Assembly (NCBI GenBank): GCA_938033975.1
Contig: CALHKJ010000001.1
Span: 1-8,558 of the forward strand
Length of the DNA: 8,558 nucleotides
Direction: 5' to 3'
Origin: an uncultured Saprospiraceae bacterium
Lineage (GTDB): Bacteria > Bacteroidota > Bacteroidia > Chitinophagales > Saprospiraceae
Shown here: positions 1-6,886 of the stretch, piece by piece
Numbering within the stretch: position 1 is the first letter of the stretch
Layout: each line of letters starts with the position of its first letter
Notes under the pieces: generated by a model
Seen by the model: the letters and a program-made list of their open reading frames with translations, nothing else
Told to the model about the DNA's origin: nothing
The model's database searches: none
Program-made: the position numbers and the translations under genes

Positions 1-1950
1 GATGAATGTGCACCACAAGGCTCTGTATTTAATTTCACTCAAACAATAAATATTTCCGATTCTTCCGCGCCAACAATCAATGATGCGCCGGCTGATTTGG
101 ACCTTGACCTAAGTGGAAATATTAATATGTGTAGTCAGATAGTGACCCTAGATTACAATATAACTGATGATTGTTTTGATACAGATGATTTAGTTATTTC
201 AATTGATGCACCAGGTTTGATTAGTCAAACAGATATCAATGCAAATGGAGATATTAGTTTTAATGTCGAGTTCTGTTCTTTGGATACTGATCTGACAGTA
301 ACTTTAACAGCTGCTGATCAATGCGGCAATGTTGAAACACATAGTTTTGATGTTTCGATTGTTGGAGATGGATGTCTAGACTTGGCGTGCCAGAAGTTTA
401 TTTTCGAGTTGGAAGCTGATGGATCAAATGACTTTATTGCAAATGATTTCCCTGTTGTTAATAATAGCTGTGGTCATATAGATATTGATGTTTCTTACGA
501 TCCACAAAATATTAATGATACCCTATTGGTTTTAGGTTGTGATGAAATTGAGGCAAATGGGAATAATCCTAATTTGAATATTTTCCTTTATTTCTGGGCA
601 AATAATGTAGTGATTGATTCTTGTAGAACCGTAGTCTTCTTTTCAAACGATCCAAATGGTGACGGTAATACTGATGATGGGTGGGTTGAGATTTGTCAAC
701 TTGCAAGTTCTGTAGGTAATATATCTGGAACGGTCAATAGTATTCTGGACGAACCAGTAAGTGACGTGATTATAAAATTAGAGGATTCTGGTTTGGAAGA
801 TGAATTGACAAATATGGAAGGTAGATATGCTTTTCCTGTTATGGGTCTAGGAGGCGACTATGAAGTGATACCATCAAAAGATGATGATCATCTCAATGGT
901 GTATCAACCTTGGATGTAATACTTATTCAGAAACATATTCTGAGTCTAAATGAGTTTGACTCGCCTTACAAGCATATAGCTGGTGATGTAAATCAATCAA
1001 ACACAGTCTCTGCGCTAGATATAATTGTTTTAAGAAAATTGATCCTAGGCATTTATGCAGAGTTTCCAAATAATACTAGTTGGAGAATGATTGACAGTGA
1101 ATATGAATTCCCTGATCCAACAAATCCATTAAGCAGTAAGTTTCCTGAGTCATATATTATAAATGATATGCCTGCTAATATGTTAGTAGATTTCGTCGGA
1201 GTTAAAATCGGTGATGTAAATGGATCAGTTGTAAATAATTTCTCGGCATCAAACCAAAGTAGTGATCTTAGAGCAGATAGCAAATTAGTAATCAAATATG
1301 ACGAAACTCATTTCCAGAAGGGAGATCAATTTGATATTACTTTTAGACCAGTTGTAAAAACAGGTTTTGAAGGTGCTCAGATTGCATTACAGTTTGACCC
1401 ACAAATTTTACAAATACAAGATGTTTTGTTAAATGATGATTCTATTTGTGGATTGAATAACTTTAATCTAAATCACATTGAGGATGGATTAATTTTAATG
1501 AGCTACAATACTTTAGCTGAGCTTGAGAATTCAGAAAGGAAATCTTTCTTTACTCTAAGAGTTGAAGCAAAAAAGAATGAATCAGTCAGTAAAGCTCTTA
1601 CAATTGATGACCGACATATGAAGCCAGAATCTTACTTCAATAGTATGGTTGGAGAAATTTTGTTGACTCCAAGTGATGAGGATAATGGGGGTGTGATCTT
1701 ATATCAGAATAAGCCCAACCCATGGAATTCAAATACAACAATTGAATATTTTATGCCAAAGGATATGAAAGTTGATCTTAATATATATAATATAAATGGA
1801 CAACTCTTGCGAAACTATGATATCGATGCAAAGTCTGGAATGAACGAATTTGAGATACTTGGTTCTGACTTTAATACAACAGGTGTATTCTACTATGAAA
1901 TACTTACTAATAGCAATAGGCAAGTGAGAAAAATGCTTTTGCTTAAGTAA
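1..1950 (+). CDS. C-terminal part of a large T9SS-secreted modular surface protein (5' end outside window)
   Basis: The reading frame is open from base 1, so the protein is cut by the left edge; 649 residues are visible (numbered from base 1). Residues 1-230 are acidic, cysteine-containing HYR/Ig-like material: a SDSSAPTI boundary near 20-27, typical of repeated HYR-type modules, and a second module ending near ADQCGN. Residues 239-300 resemble a carboxypeptidase-regulatory-like beta domain (GNISGTV start). Residues 294-350 look dockerin-like: two 12-residue calcium-loop-like segments (D294-D305, D329-D340), each followed by a hydrophobic helix, then a further GDVNG at 404-408. Residues 428-525 resemble a cohesin-type beta sandwich. 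Residues 564-649 form a type A T9SS sorting domain (YQNKPNPW motif, ending in KMLLLK). The product is inferred to be exported across the outer membrane and either anchored or released. Ligand and role are unknown; adhesion or polysaccharide binding is a guess. A terminator follows immediately. Confidence 0.88.
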   Translation, partial: DECAPQGSVFNFTQTINISDSSAPTINDAPADLDLDLSGNINMCSQIVTLDYNITDDCFDTDDLVISIDAPGLISQTDINANGDISFNVEFCSLDTDLTVTLTAADQCGNVETHSFDVSIVGDGCLDLACQKFIFELEADGSNDFIANDFPVVNNSCGHIDIDVSYDPQNINDTLLVLGCDEIEANGNNPNLNIFLYFWANNVVIDSCRTVVFFSNDPNGDGNTDDGWVEICQLASSVGNISGTVNSILDEPVSDVIIKLEDSGLEDELTNMEGRYAFPVMGLGGDYEVIPSKDDDHLNGVSTLDVILIQKHILSLNEFDSPYKHIAGDVNQSNTVSALDIIVLRKLILGIYAEFPNNTSWRMIDSEYEFPDPTNPLSSKFPESYIINDMPANMLVDFVGVKIGDVNGSVVNNFSASNQSSDLRADSKLVIKYDETHFQKGDQFDITFRPVVKTGFEGAQIALQFDPQILQIQDVLLNDDSICGLNNFNLNHIEDGLILMSYNTLAELENSERKSFFTLRVEAKKNESVSKALTIDDRHMKPESYFNSMVGEILLTPSDEDNGGVILYQNKPNPWNSNTTIEYFMPKDMKVDLNIYNINGQLLRNYDIDAKSGMNEFEILGSDFNTTGVFYYEILTNSNRQVRKMLLLK

Positions 1951-2263
1951 AAAGAATTTTTGACAATCCTAAAGAGGTAGATGGTTTTTAATCATCTACC
2001 TCTTTCTTTTTAATGCCTACCACCTGAAGTAAAGTGTTGGTTTGAAAATGAAAACAAAACTACTGGAAGGCTCAATTTTGATAATTTGAAGTTTAAAGTG
2101 AAGATCGTCTCAAGTGAAAGAAATTAAACTTTAAGTATATAAGCATGAGAGCTTCATATTAAGATTTAATTTATCTGTCGAAAGTTTTATCTTGCGATTA
2201 AATAATGCTTTAGTTTCCTAAACAAATTGATTATTAAAGCATTAGGTAAGTAGAAACGAACAG
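1951..2263. other. 313-bp intergenic region between the T9SS cargo gene and the acyl-CoA dehydrogenase gene
   Basis: The left end holds a strong intrinsic terminator (1971-2011). The rest, 2012-2263, is AT-rich with stops in all frames, and I see no coding signal, RNA gene or repeat. It must contain the promoter of the acyl-CoA dehydrogenase gene. I searched for the Bacteroidota -7 element TAnnTTTG on the + strand and found no exact match; ATAATTTGA near 2080 and TATCTTGC near 2188 are only partial matches. The start codon at 2264 has no convincing Shine-Dalgarno sequence, as is usual in this phylum. Confidence 0.6.
1971..2011 (+). terminator. Rho-independent terminator of the T9SS cargo gene
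   Basis: A perfect 13-bp stem pairs 1971-1983 (AAAGAGGTAGATG) with 1993-2005 (CATCTACCTCTTT). A T-rich loop lies between the arms, with possible further closing pairs G1984-T1992, T1985-A1991 and T1986-A1990. The stem is followed by CTTTTT (2006-2011). It begins 20 nt after the stop codon of the upstream gene, the expected place for its terminator. The A-rich start of the left arm means it might also work weakly on the opposite strand, but no minus-strand gene ends here. Confidence 0.9.
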
Positions 2264-3430
2264 ATGTATAAACAATATTTTACGGAAGAACATTTGATGT
2301 TTAGGGAGGGTTTGAGAACATTCCTAAGCCAAGAAGTTGTTCCTCATGTCGATAAGTGGGAGAAAGAAGGCACAATCCCAAGAGAAATTTGGCCCAAAAT
2401 GGGTGAAATGGGATACTTCGGATTGAGCTATCCTGAAAAATATGGAGGCATGGACCTCGATATCTTCTACATGGTCATTTGGCTAGAAGAATTACAACGA
2501 ATACATTCTGGAGGTTTTGCAGCTGCCATGTGGGCTCATGCATTTCTGGCCATGACTCACCTTAAAGCTGAAGGTACAGATGAAATAAAAGATAAATACC
2601 TTACTGCAAGTATTGAAGGAAAGATGATTGGCTGTCTGTGTATTACGGAACCTTTCGGAGGATCCGACGTAGGAGCTATGAGAACTACTGCTATAAAAGA
2701 TGGAGACGAATGGGTGATTAATGGTTCAAAAACTTTCATCACCAATGGCATCTATTCTGATTATCTGGTAGTGATCGCAAAAATGAACACGGATGAGAAT
2801 CCGAAAAATATGGGTGTATTTTTAGTAGATAGAGATACCCTTGGTGTAAGTGCATCAAAGTTAGATAAGCTTGGATGGAGAGCATCCGATACCGGAGAGA
2901 TTGCCTTTGACAACGTTAGAATACCTCTTACAAACTTGATGGGAGAAGAAAACAAAGGGTTCTATTATGTTATGCAGCATTTTGCTTTGGAAAGGTTAAT
3001 CATGGGAGTAAATGCTCATGCAAGAGCTGAGTATGCTATCGAATACACGCTGAAATACATGTCTGAAAGAACAGCTTTCGGTAAAACAATTGATAAGTTT
3101 CAAGCCTTGCGTCATCGCATGGCAGAAATGAGTACAGAGGTAGAAATGTGCAAAAGTTTTAATTATCAAATAGCGAAAAATTTAGATGAAGGCGTTTATG
3201 TTGTCAAAGAAGCTTGTATGTCCAAATTACAATCTACCAAAGTTGCAGACGAAGTAATTAATAGTTGTCTTCAATTTTTAGGTGGATATGGATACATGGA
3301 AGAATATCCTTTAGCTAGAATGTGGAGAGATAGCAGACTCGGTCCAATAGGAGGCGGAACTTCTGAGATATTAAAAGAAGTAATTGCCAAAATGATAATT
3401 GATGGGAAGACTTATAAGAAAGGTGTCTAG
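2264..3430 (+). CDS. Acyl-CoA dehydrogenase, long-chain/isovaleryl-type active site
   Basis: This 388-residue flavoenzyme is full length for the family. It is expected to oxidise an acyl-CoA to the trans-2-enoyl-CoA with FAD, passing electrons to electron-transfer flavoprotein in the cytoplasm (fatty-acid or branched-chain beta-oxidation). Both family signatures are present: CITEPFGGSDVGA at 126-138, and the C-terminal signature from Q337 to D356 (QFLGGYGYMEEYP start). The segment PIGGGTSEI (361-369) has Gly364 where medium- and short-chain enzymes carry the catalytic Glu. Instead ALERL (241-245) offers Glu243, the position used by long-chain and isovaleryl-CoA dehydrogenases, so the enzyme should be active. 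The C-terminal TSEILKEVIAKMI resembles the long-chain family. The exact chain length or branched substrate cannot be read from the sequence. The gene stands alone: a terminator lies upstream and a convergent gene downstream, with no beta-oxidation partners in the window. Confidence 0.95.
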   Translation: MYKQYFTEEHLMFREGLRTFLSQEVVPHVDKWEKEGTIPREIWPKMGEMGYFGLSYPEKYGGMDLDIFYMVIWLEELQRIHSGGFAAAMWAHAFLAMTHLKAEGTDEIKDKYLTASIEGKMIGCLCITEPFGGSDVGAMRTTAIKDGDEWVINGSKTFITNGIYSDYLVVIAKMNTDENPKNMGVFLVDRDTLGVSASKLDKLGWRASDTGEIAFDNVRIPLTNLMGEENKGFYYVMQHFALERLIMGVNAHARAEYAIEYTLKYMSERTAFGKTIDKFQALRHRMAEMSTEVEMCKSFNYQIAKNLDEGVYVVKEACMSKLQSTKVADEVINSCLQFLGGYGYMEEYPLARMWRDSRLGPIGGGTSEILKEVIAKMIIDGKTYKKGV

Positions 3431-3463
3431 GTGATTTACAATATATGATTTATGACATTTTAA

Positions 3464-3521
3464 CTTCAGCTTCTGACCTCTGAAGACTGCTCTTTGACAG
3501 CGACCAACGGAAGCGGTCTTC
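3464..3521. terminator. Possible terminator hairpins between two convergent genes
   Basis: The 91-bp gap between the stop codons of the acyl-CoA dehydrogenase and ThuA-domain genes contains two overlapping inverted repeats. One is CTTCAG (3464-3469) with CTGAAG (3480-3485). The other is GAAGACTGCT (3482-3491) with AGCGGTCTTC (3512-3521), ten pairs including one G-T wobble and a 20-nt loop. The hairpins share bases 3482-3485 and so exclude each other. On the + strand the second is followed by a T-rich but interrupted stretch (TTAAATCTTACTTTTCC); on the - strand no T tract follows. A terminator for the + strand gene is plausible but not certain. Confidence 0.45.
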
Positions 3522-4553
3522 TTAAATCTTACTTTTCCTTTTCTGCACCTCTTCTTTCCGAGGAAAATCATCTGGAATTTCTATACTCACACTTCCTGTA
3601 GCTGCCCATTCACAGCCTCTCAAAAAAGTAGTAATAAATCCTACACACTCCATAGAATAGTCTGCATGTCCCAAGGTGCTCTGAAAGGTGCGACCTTTCC
3701 CGTAATCCACACAAAACAATATAGGTTCCGATCTATCTGCTGCTTTAAACTCTGGATCCCAAGGTGGTGCATTTCCTTCCTTATCTGAAAATGAAGTGGC
3801 TAAAATCGTTACATTTTCAGCAGGGCCACATAGACGTTCGTACAATTCATCTTTAGTATGGAGCCATTCCATTGGTATACCTTTCATGATGGGGTGTTCC
3901 GGTGCTCTATTCTTAATTATAAACTCCATTTCAGGTCCATGCGAACCACATTGTTTCTCTTCATATTGCTGTCCTAATTTTTCATCCTTTGTATAAAATA
4001 ATTGTGTCCCTTTACGATCAGCCCAACCACCTAGCCCAATTATTTTATTAAACTCTTCCCATTCAGGGAAAGCATTGTTTGCAGCATGAACAGCCACTAG
4101 TCCGCCACCTTCTAACATATATTTCTCAAATGACCTTTTGGTTTTTTCGGGCCAAGGTGCAGTATTCCATCCTAGATTAGATATTACAACATCATAGTTT
4201 GACCATTCTGGAGCAAACAAAGAATCTACTTTTGGATCCTTAACCACTTCTCGATTCTCAAATCCTTTTAAAGGATAAAGAGCCATCAATTCACTAATGC
4301 TATCTAATCCAGTTGGTGTTCCTGAATGTGGTCCTTGCCAGGTGTAATTCATTCTATAAATATCCACGTCAAAAATTTTGGATTCCAATAAGTAGGCTTG
4401 CATCATCATAGTAGTCTTAGGCCATATTCCATGATTATTTTGACCGTCGATTATTAAAGCTTTCAATTTTACTTCTTCCTCTTTAGAATTTTTTGTGTCA
4501 TTTGCGCAAGCATAACAAACAAAGACCAACAGGATAGGGACTAGGTATTTCAT
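3522..4553 (-). CDS. ThuA-like domain protein, exported (possible lipoprotein)
   Basis: The 343-residue product starts at the ATG beginning MKYLVPILLVFV, a hydrophobic signal followed by Cys16 (VCYAC). This suggests a lipoprotein, although the residues before the Cys are not a textbook lipobox. The frame stays open upstream to 4691, but that extension would put charged, unrelated sequence before the signal and overlap the divergent gene, so it was not used. From about residue 29 the protein matches the ThuA family (class I glutamine-amidotransferase-like fold): an opening strand KALIIDGQNNH (31-41), DVVISNLGW (121-129), GGGLVAVHAANNAF (149-162), HTKDELYERL (232-241) and a C-terminal GKGRTFQSTLGH (285-296). 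ThuA proteins are linked to sugar catabolism (trehalose utilisation; often near 3-keto-glycoside enzymes), but the reaction here cannot be assigned. No sugar genes adjoin it. It converges on the acyl-CoA dehydrogenase gene and diverges from the esterase gene. Confidence 0.87.
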   Translation of the reverse strand: MKYLVPILLVFVCYACANDTKNSKEEEVKLKALIIDGQNNHGIWPKTTMMMQAYLLESKIFDVDIYRMNYTWQGPHSGTPTGLDSISELMALYPLKGFENREVVKDPKVDSLFAPEWSNYDVVISNLGWNTAPWPEKTKRSFEKYMLEGGGLVAVHAANNAFPEWEEFNKIIGLGGWADRKGTQLFYTKDEKLGQQYEEKQCGSHGPEMEFIIKNRAPEHPIMKGIPMEWLHTKDELYERLCGPAENVTILATSFSDKEGNAPPWDPEFKAADRSEPILFCVDYGKGRTFQSTLGHADYSMECVGFITTFLRGCEWAATGSVSIEIPDDFPRKEEVQKRKSKI

Positions 4554-4592
4554 CTTATTTGATTTGACTTTTTTACAAAATAAGAAATGCAT

Positions 4593-4640
4593 CCAAACAT
4601 TTGGCCTTAAAGCTCGTTTACTCTGTATATTGTGAATATA
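4593..4640. promoter_or_regulatory. Two short palindromes in the divergent promoter region (candidate operators/promoter)
   Basis: The 91-bp gap between the divergent ThuA-domain and esterase genes holds CCAAA-CA-TTTGG (4593-4604) and TATATT-GTG-AATATA (4626-4640). The second ends 4 nt before the ATG at 4645. On the + strand, TTTG at 4600-4603 lies 22 nt before TATATTGT (4626-4633), a loose match to the Bacteroidota promoter (TTTG, then TAnnTTTG) with two mismatches in the -7 element. Either the palindromes are operators or they partly are the promoter itself. The sites are seen in the sequence; the function is inference. Confidence 0.3.
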
Positions 4641-4644
4641 TATA

Positions 4645-5775
4645 ATGACTATGAGACATCTTTTAATGATTTGTTGTTTATTTCCTAGCATTCTTATTGG
4701 GCAAGGATTAATTTTTGAATCCCTTCAGCATGATGGAATTGAAAGAGAATTTATTCTCAATATTCCAGCCAGCTATGACGGGAATGAGGCCATGCCTGTG
4801 ATTTTTAACTTTCATGGATTTGGCTCGAATGCAAATCAACAAATGTTCTATGGAGATTTTAGGCCAATTGCAGAATCTGAAGGCATCATTCTGGTTCATC
4901 CCGAAGGAACACTCATTGATGATCAGGGTCATTGGAATGTTGGATTTTCAGCAAATGATAGTGAGGCAGATGATATTGGTTTTACTGAAGCTATGATTGA
5001 ATACCTTATTGAAAATTACAACATCGATGAAACCAGAATTTATGCAACCGGAATGTCTAATGGTGGATTTATGAGTTATCTTCTTGCATGTCAACTAGGG
5101 GATAGATTTGCAGCTATTGCATCCGTAACAGGTTCTATGACCCCAGAGACTTTTGAAAATTGTCAACCAACTCATCCAACTCCAATCATGGAAATACATG
5201 GTACCAATGATGAGACTGTTCCTTATGATGGTGCAATCTTTACAATGCCAATTGATGATGTAATGAGTTATTGGGTAAATTTTAATAATTGTGATGCTAC
5301 TCCAGAACAAGTAGAGGTAGAAGATGTTAATGGCTCAGATGGCAACACCGCGAGCTATTTTATCTATTCTGATTGCGATAATAATATCACCACTGAACTT
5401 TTCAGGATTAACAATGGTAGCCATACTTGGCCAGGTGCAATATTTGTATTTCCGGGTACAAATTTAGACATCAATGCTTCTCAGGAAATATGGAATTTCT
5501 TTTCTAAATATGATATCAATGGGAGATTGGCTTCATCTACTCAAAATGAACAGAATTTTACTTCTGTAAATGTTTATCCTAATCCCACAACAGGAATTCT
5601 TCATATTGATTCATCGGAAGATCTAGATTACAAATTGTATAATATTTTAGGGCACGAAATCATTAATCTGGAAACAGTGCCAAGCCAAAAAACCATCAAT
5701 CTTTCTGGCTTGGGAAAAGGATTATATTTTATAAAATTTCAAAATAAAATATTTAAAATTCAGCTGGTTGATTAA
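4645..5775 (+). CDS. Secreted CE1/PHB-depolymerase-like esterase with T9SS sorting domain
   Basis: This 376-residue exported alpha/beta hydrolase belongs to the LpqC / poly(3-hydroxybutyrate) depolymerase-like group, which also includes feruloyl and acetyl-xylan esterases. A signal peptide covers about 1-20 (LLMICCLFPSILIGQG); an in-frame ATG at 4651 gives MRHLL and is an equally good start. FNFHGFG (54-60) forms the oxyanion region. The nucleophile is Ser138 in GMSNGG (136-141), the acid Asp189 in HGTNDETVPYDG (185-196), and the base His260 in NGSHTWPG (257-264), so the triad is complete. Residues 308-376 are a type A T9SS sorting domain (VNVYPNPTTG at 308-317, then LYNILGHEI and GLYFIKF). 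The enzyme is therefore expected outside the cell, cleaving an ester in a polymer or side chain; polyester and plant or algal polysaccharide esters cannot be told apart. Its 3' end overlaps the convergent reductase gene by 23 bp. Confidence 0.9.
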   Translation: MTMRHLLMICCLFPSILIGQGLIFESLQHDGIEREFILNIPASYDGNEAMPVIFNFHGFGSNANQQMFYGDFRPIAESEGIILVHPEGTLIDDQGHWNVGFSANDSEADDIGFTEAMIEYLIENYNIDETRIYATGMSNGGFMSYLLACQLGDRFAAIASVTGSMTPETFENCQPTHPTPIMEIHGTNDETVPYDGAIFTMPIDDVMSYWVNFNNCDATPEQVEVEDVNGSDGNTASYFIYSDCDNNITTELFRINNGSHTWPGAIFVFPGTNLDINASQEIWNFFSKYDINGRLASSTQNEQNFTSVNVYPNPTTGILHIDSSEDLDYKLYNILGHEIINLETVPSQKTINLSGLGKGLYFIKFQNKIFKIQLVD

Positions 5776-6277
5776 GCTTAGCGATAAACATATTTAGCTT
5801 AGATTTTACCTCCTCATCTATTGCTCCTTCTGTAATCCAAGTATGTACTTCGCCTAGGTATTGCATCCCTAGGTAATTGGCAGACTCACGATATGGCATA
5901 TAGAATCCATCTACAATGTCAGGACCTGAGCAACTGATTGCTGCCATAGATTTTCCTCTAAACATTCTACCAGTATCCTTTTCGTATCTTATGATATCAG
6001 ATAGTCTATCAAAGAATGTTTTCATGATGCCACTCATACTGTACCAGTAGACCGGAGAAGCAACGATTATGGTTTGGTAATTTTTTGCAATTTGGCGTAT
6101 GATAGGCATGAACTCATCGTCTTCAGCATATTGATTATCATAATCAAATTCACCAATTTTTTTTTCTTTTAAATCGATGATTGGGAATCCAGTTTTATTG
6201 GAAACATAGTTAGCCATTTGAAAAGTATCACCTTTACTTCTTGAGCTCCCTAAAATGATAATTCCTTTATTTATCAT
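5753..6277 (-). CDS. NAD(P)H-dependent FMN reductase / flavodoxin-fold oxidoreductase
   Basis: The 174-residue cytoplasmic protein has a flavodoxin-like fold of the NADPH-dependent FMN reductase/flavodoxin_2 type and the usual family length. IIILGSSRSKGDTF (6-19) is the first strand with the FMN-phosphate loop. ASPVYWYSMSGIMKTFFDRL (73-92) is the characteristic second flavin-contacting loop and helix. GKSMAAISCSGPD (108-120) is the next strand with the third loop. The start at MINKG puts the first strand at the usual place; the open frame extends 20 codons further upstream, but that part runs into the preceding gene. The gene lies 4 bp downstream of the DinB-like gene on the same strand and is probably translated from the same mRNA. 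Its 3' end overlaps the convergent esterase gene by 23 bp. Substrate (quinone, free flavin or other acceptor) is unknown. Confidence 0.9.
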   Translation of the reverse strand: MINKGIIILGSSRSKGDTFQMANYVSNKTGFPIIDLKEKKIGEFDYDNQYAEDDEFMPIIRQIAKNYQTIIVASPVYWYSMSGIMKTFFDRLSDIIRYEKDTGRMFRGKSMAAISCSGPDIVDGFYMPYRESANYLGMQYLGEVHTWITEGAIDEEVKSKLNMFIAKLNQPAEF

Positions 6278-6281
6278 TTGA

Positions 6282-6878
6282 TTATTCTTTCGTTTTACCC
6301 ATAAAGACATTTGATCCAGAATCAACCGGATTGCCACTCGCTCTTCTAAAAGCTACAATTTGACCACAGTGATAAATTGCATCAGCAATGGGTCCATTTA
6401 TCATATGCCAAAACTCAAACGAATTGGTGTTTTCACCGCGTTGAAAAATTACTTTCAGTTCTTCTACTTCTTGTGCTGATTTATTTAAGCATGCCTCACT
6501 AGCTTGCTTCAGTCTTTGTAAAGTTTTTTCTCTCATCGCCTGATAATCCAAGTCTTCCTTTGGTGATGGCCTAACATTTGCTTTATTTAAGCAACCATTG
6601 AGTATAGTTCCAGACAAGCTGTACAAATGCTCCAAAGTCTCCAATGTCGTTTTACCATCTTCAGAAGGTTTGTAATTTAAATCATTTTCAGTAAGATCTT
6701 TGGTTGCCCAATAATAGCGATAACCTAATCCATCTATCATTCTTGACAAAATATTTCCAGAGCTATAATCTGCTGGATAATCAGGTATTTGATGGTAGGG
6801 TAGCTTGGTGTCCATTATTTCTTGTGCACAGATTAGATTTGAAAAGGATATACTTAAAAGTAGTAAGAAGAATTTCAT
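6282..6878 (-). CDS. DinB-fold (four-helix, metal-dependent type) protein with N-terminal export signal
   Basis: The 198-residue product starts with MKFFLLLLSISFSNLICAQE, a typical Bacteroidota signal peptide ending around CAQ, so it is probably periplasmic; Cys17 could alternatively be lipidated. The rest matches the DinB/YfiT-like superfamily of four-helix metal-binding proteins, some of which are thiol-dependent transferases. His84 in TLEHLYSLS and His170 in YHCGQIV are the first and last metal ligands of the family. The residue four before His170, usually a second His (HxxxH), is Asp166 in NGPIADAIYH; His158 lies nearby. FRRASGNPV (177-185) is typical of one Bacteroidota subgroup. Despite the name, a link to DNA damage is not implied. 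It is the first gene of a two-gene operon with the FMN reductase. The function is unknown; a metal-dependent thiol or detoxification role next to a flavin reductase is inference. Confidence 0.85.
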   Translation of the reverse strand: MKFFLLLLSISFSNLICAQEIMDTKLPYHQIPDYPADYSSGNILSRMIDGLGYRYYWATKDLTENDLNYKPSEDGKTTLETLEHLYSLSGTILNGCLNKANVRPSPKEDLDYQAMREKTLQRLKQASEACLNKSAQEVEELKVIFQRGENTNSFEFWHMINGPIADAIYHCGQIVAFRRASGNPVDSGSNVFMGKTKE

Positions 6879-6886
6879 ATTTTTTA

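Noticed and set aside
97..1950. A TTG start at 97 for the left-edge gene
   Set aside because: The frame is open back to base 1 and the upstream residues (DECAPQG..., SDSSAPTI) continue the same HYR-like pattern, so the gene begins outside the window.
3350..3360. Loss of the catalytic Glu in the acyl-CoA dehydrogenase suggesting an inactive enzyme
   Set aside because: Long-chain and isovaleryl-type enzymes naturally lack it there and use the Glu in the ALERL position, which is present (Glu243).
4554..4691. A 46-residue N-terminal extension of the ThuA-domain protein
   Set aside because: It would bury the obvious signal peptide starting at MKYLVP, has a different composition, and would overlap the divergent esterase gene.
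6278..6337. A 20-residue N-terminal extension of the FMN reductase overlapping the DinB-like gene
   Set aside because: Flavodoxin-fold proteins begin with the first strand within a few residues of the start; MINKGIIILGSSR fits this and lies 4 bp after the preceding stop.
6282..6878. DNA-damage (SOS) function for the DinB-like protein
   Set aside because: The fold name is historical; the protein carries an export signal and is unrelated to DNA polymerase IV, so no repair role is supported.
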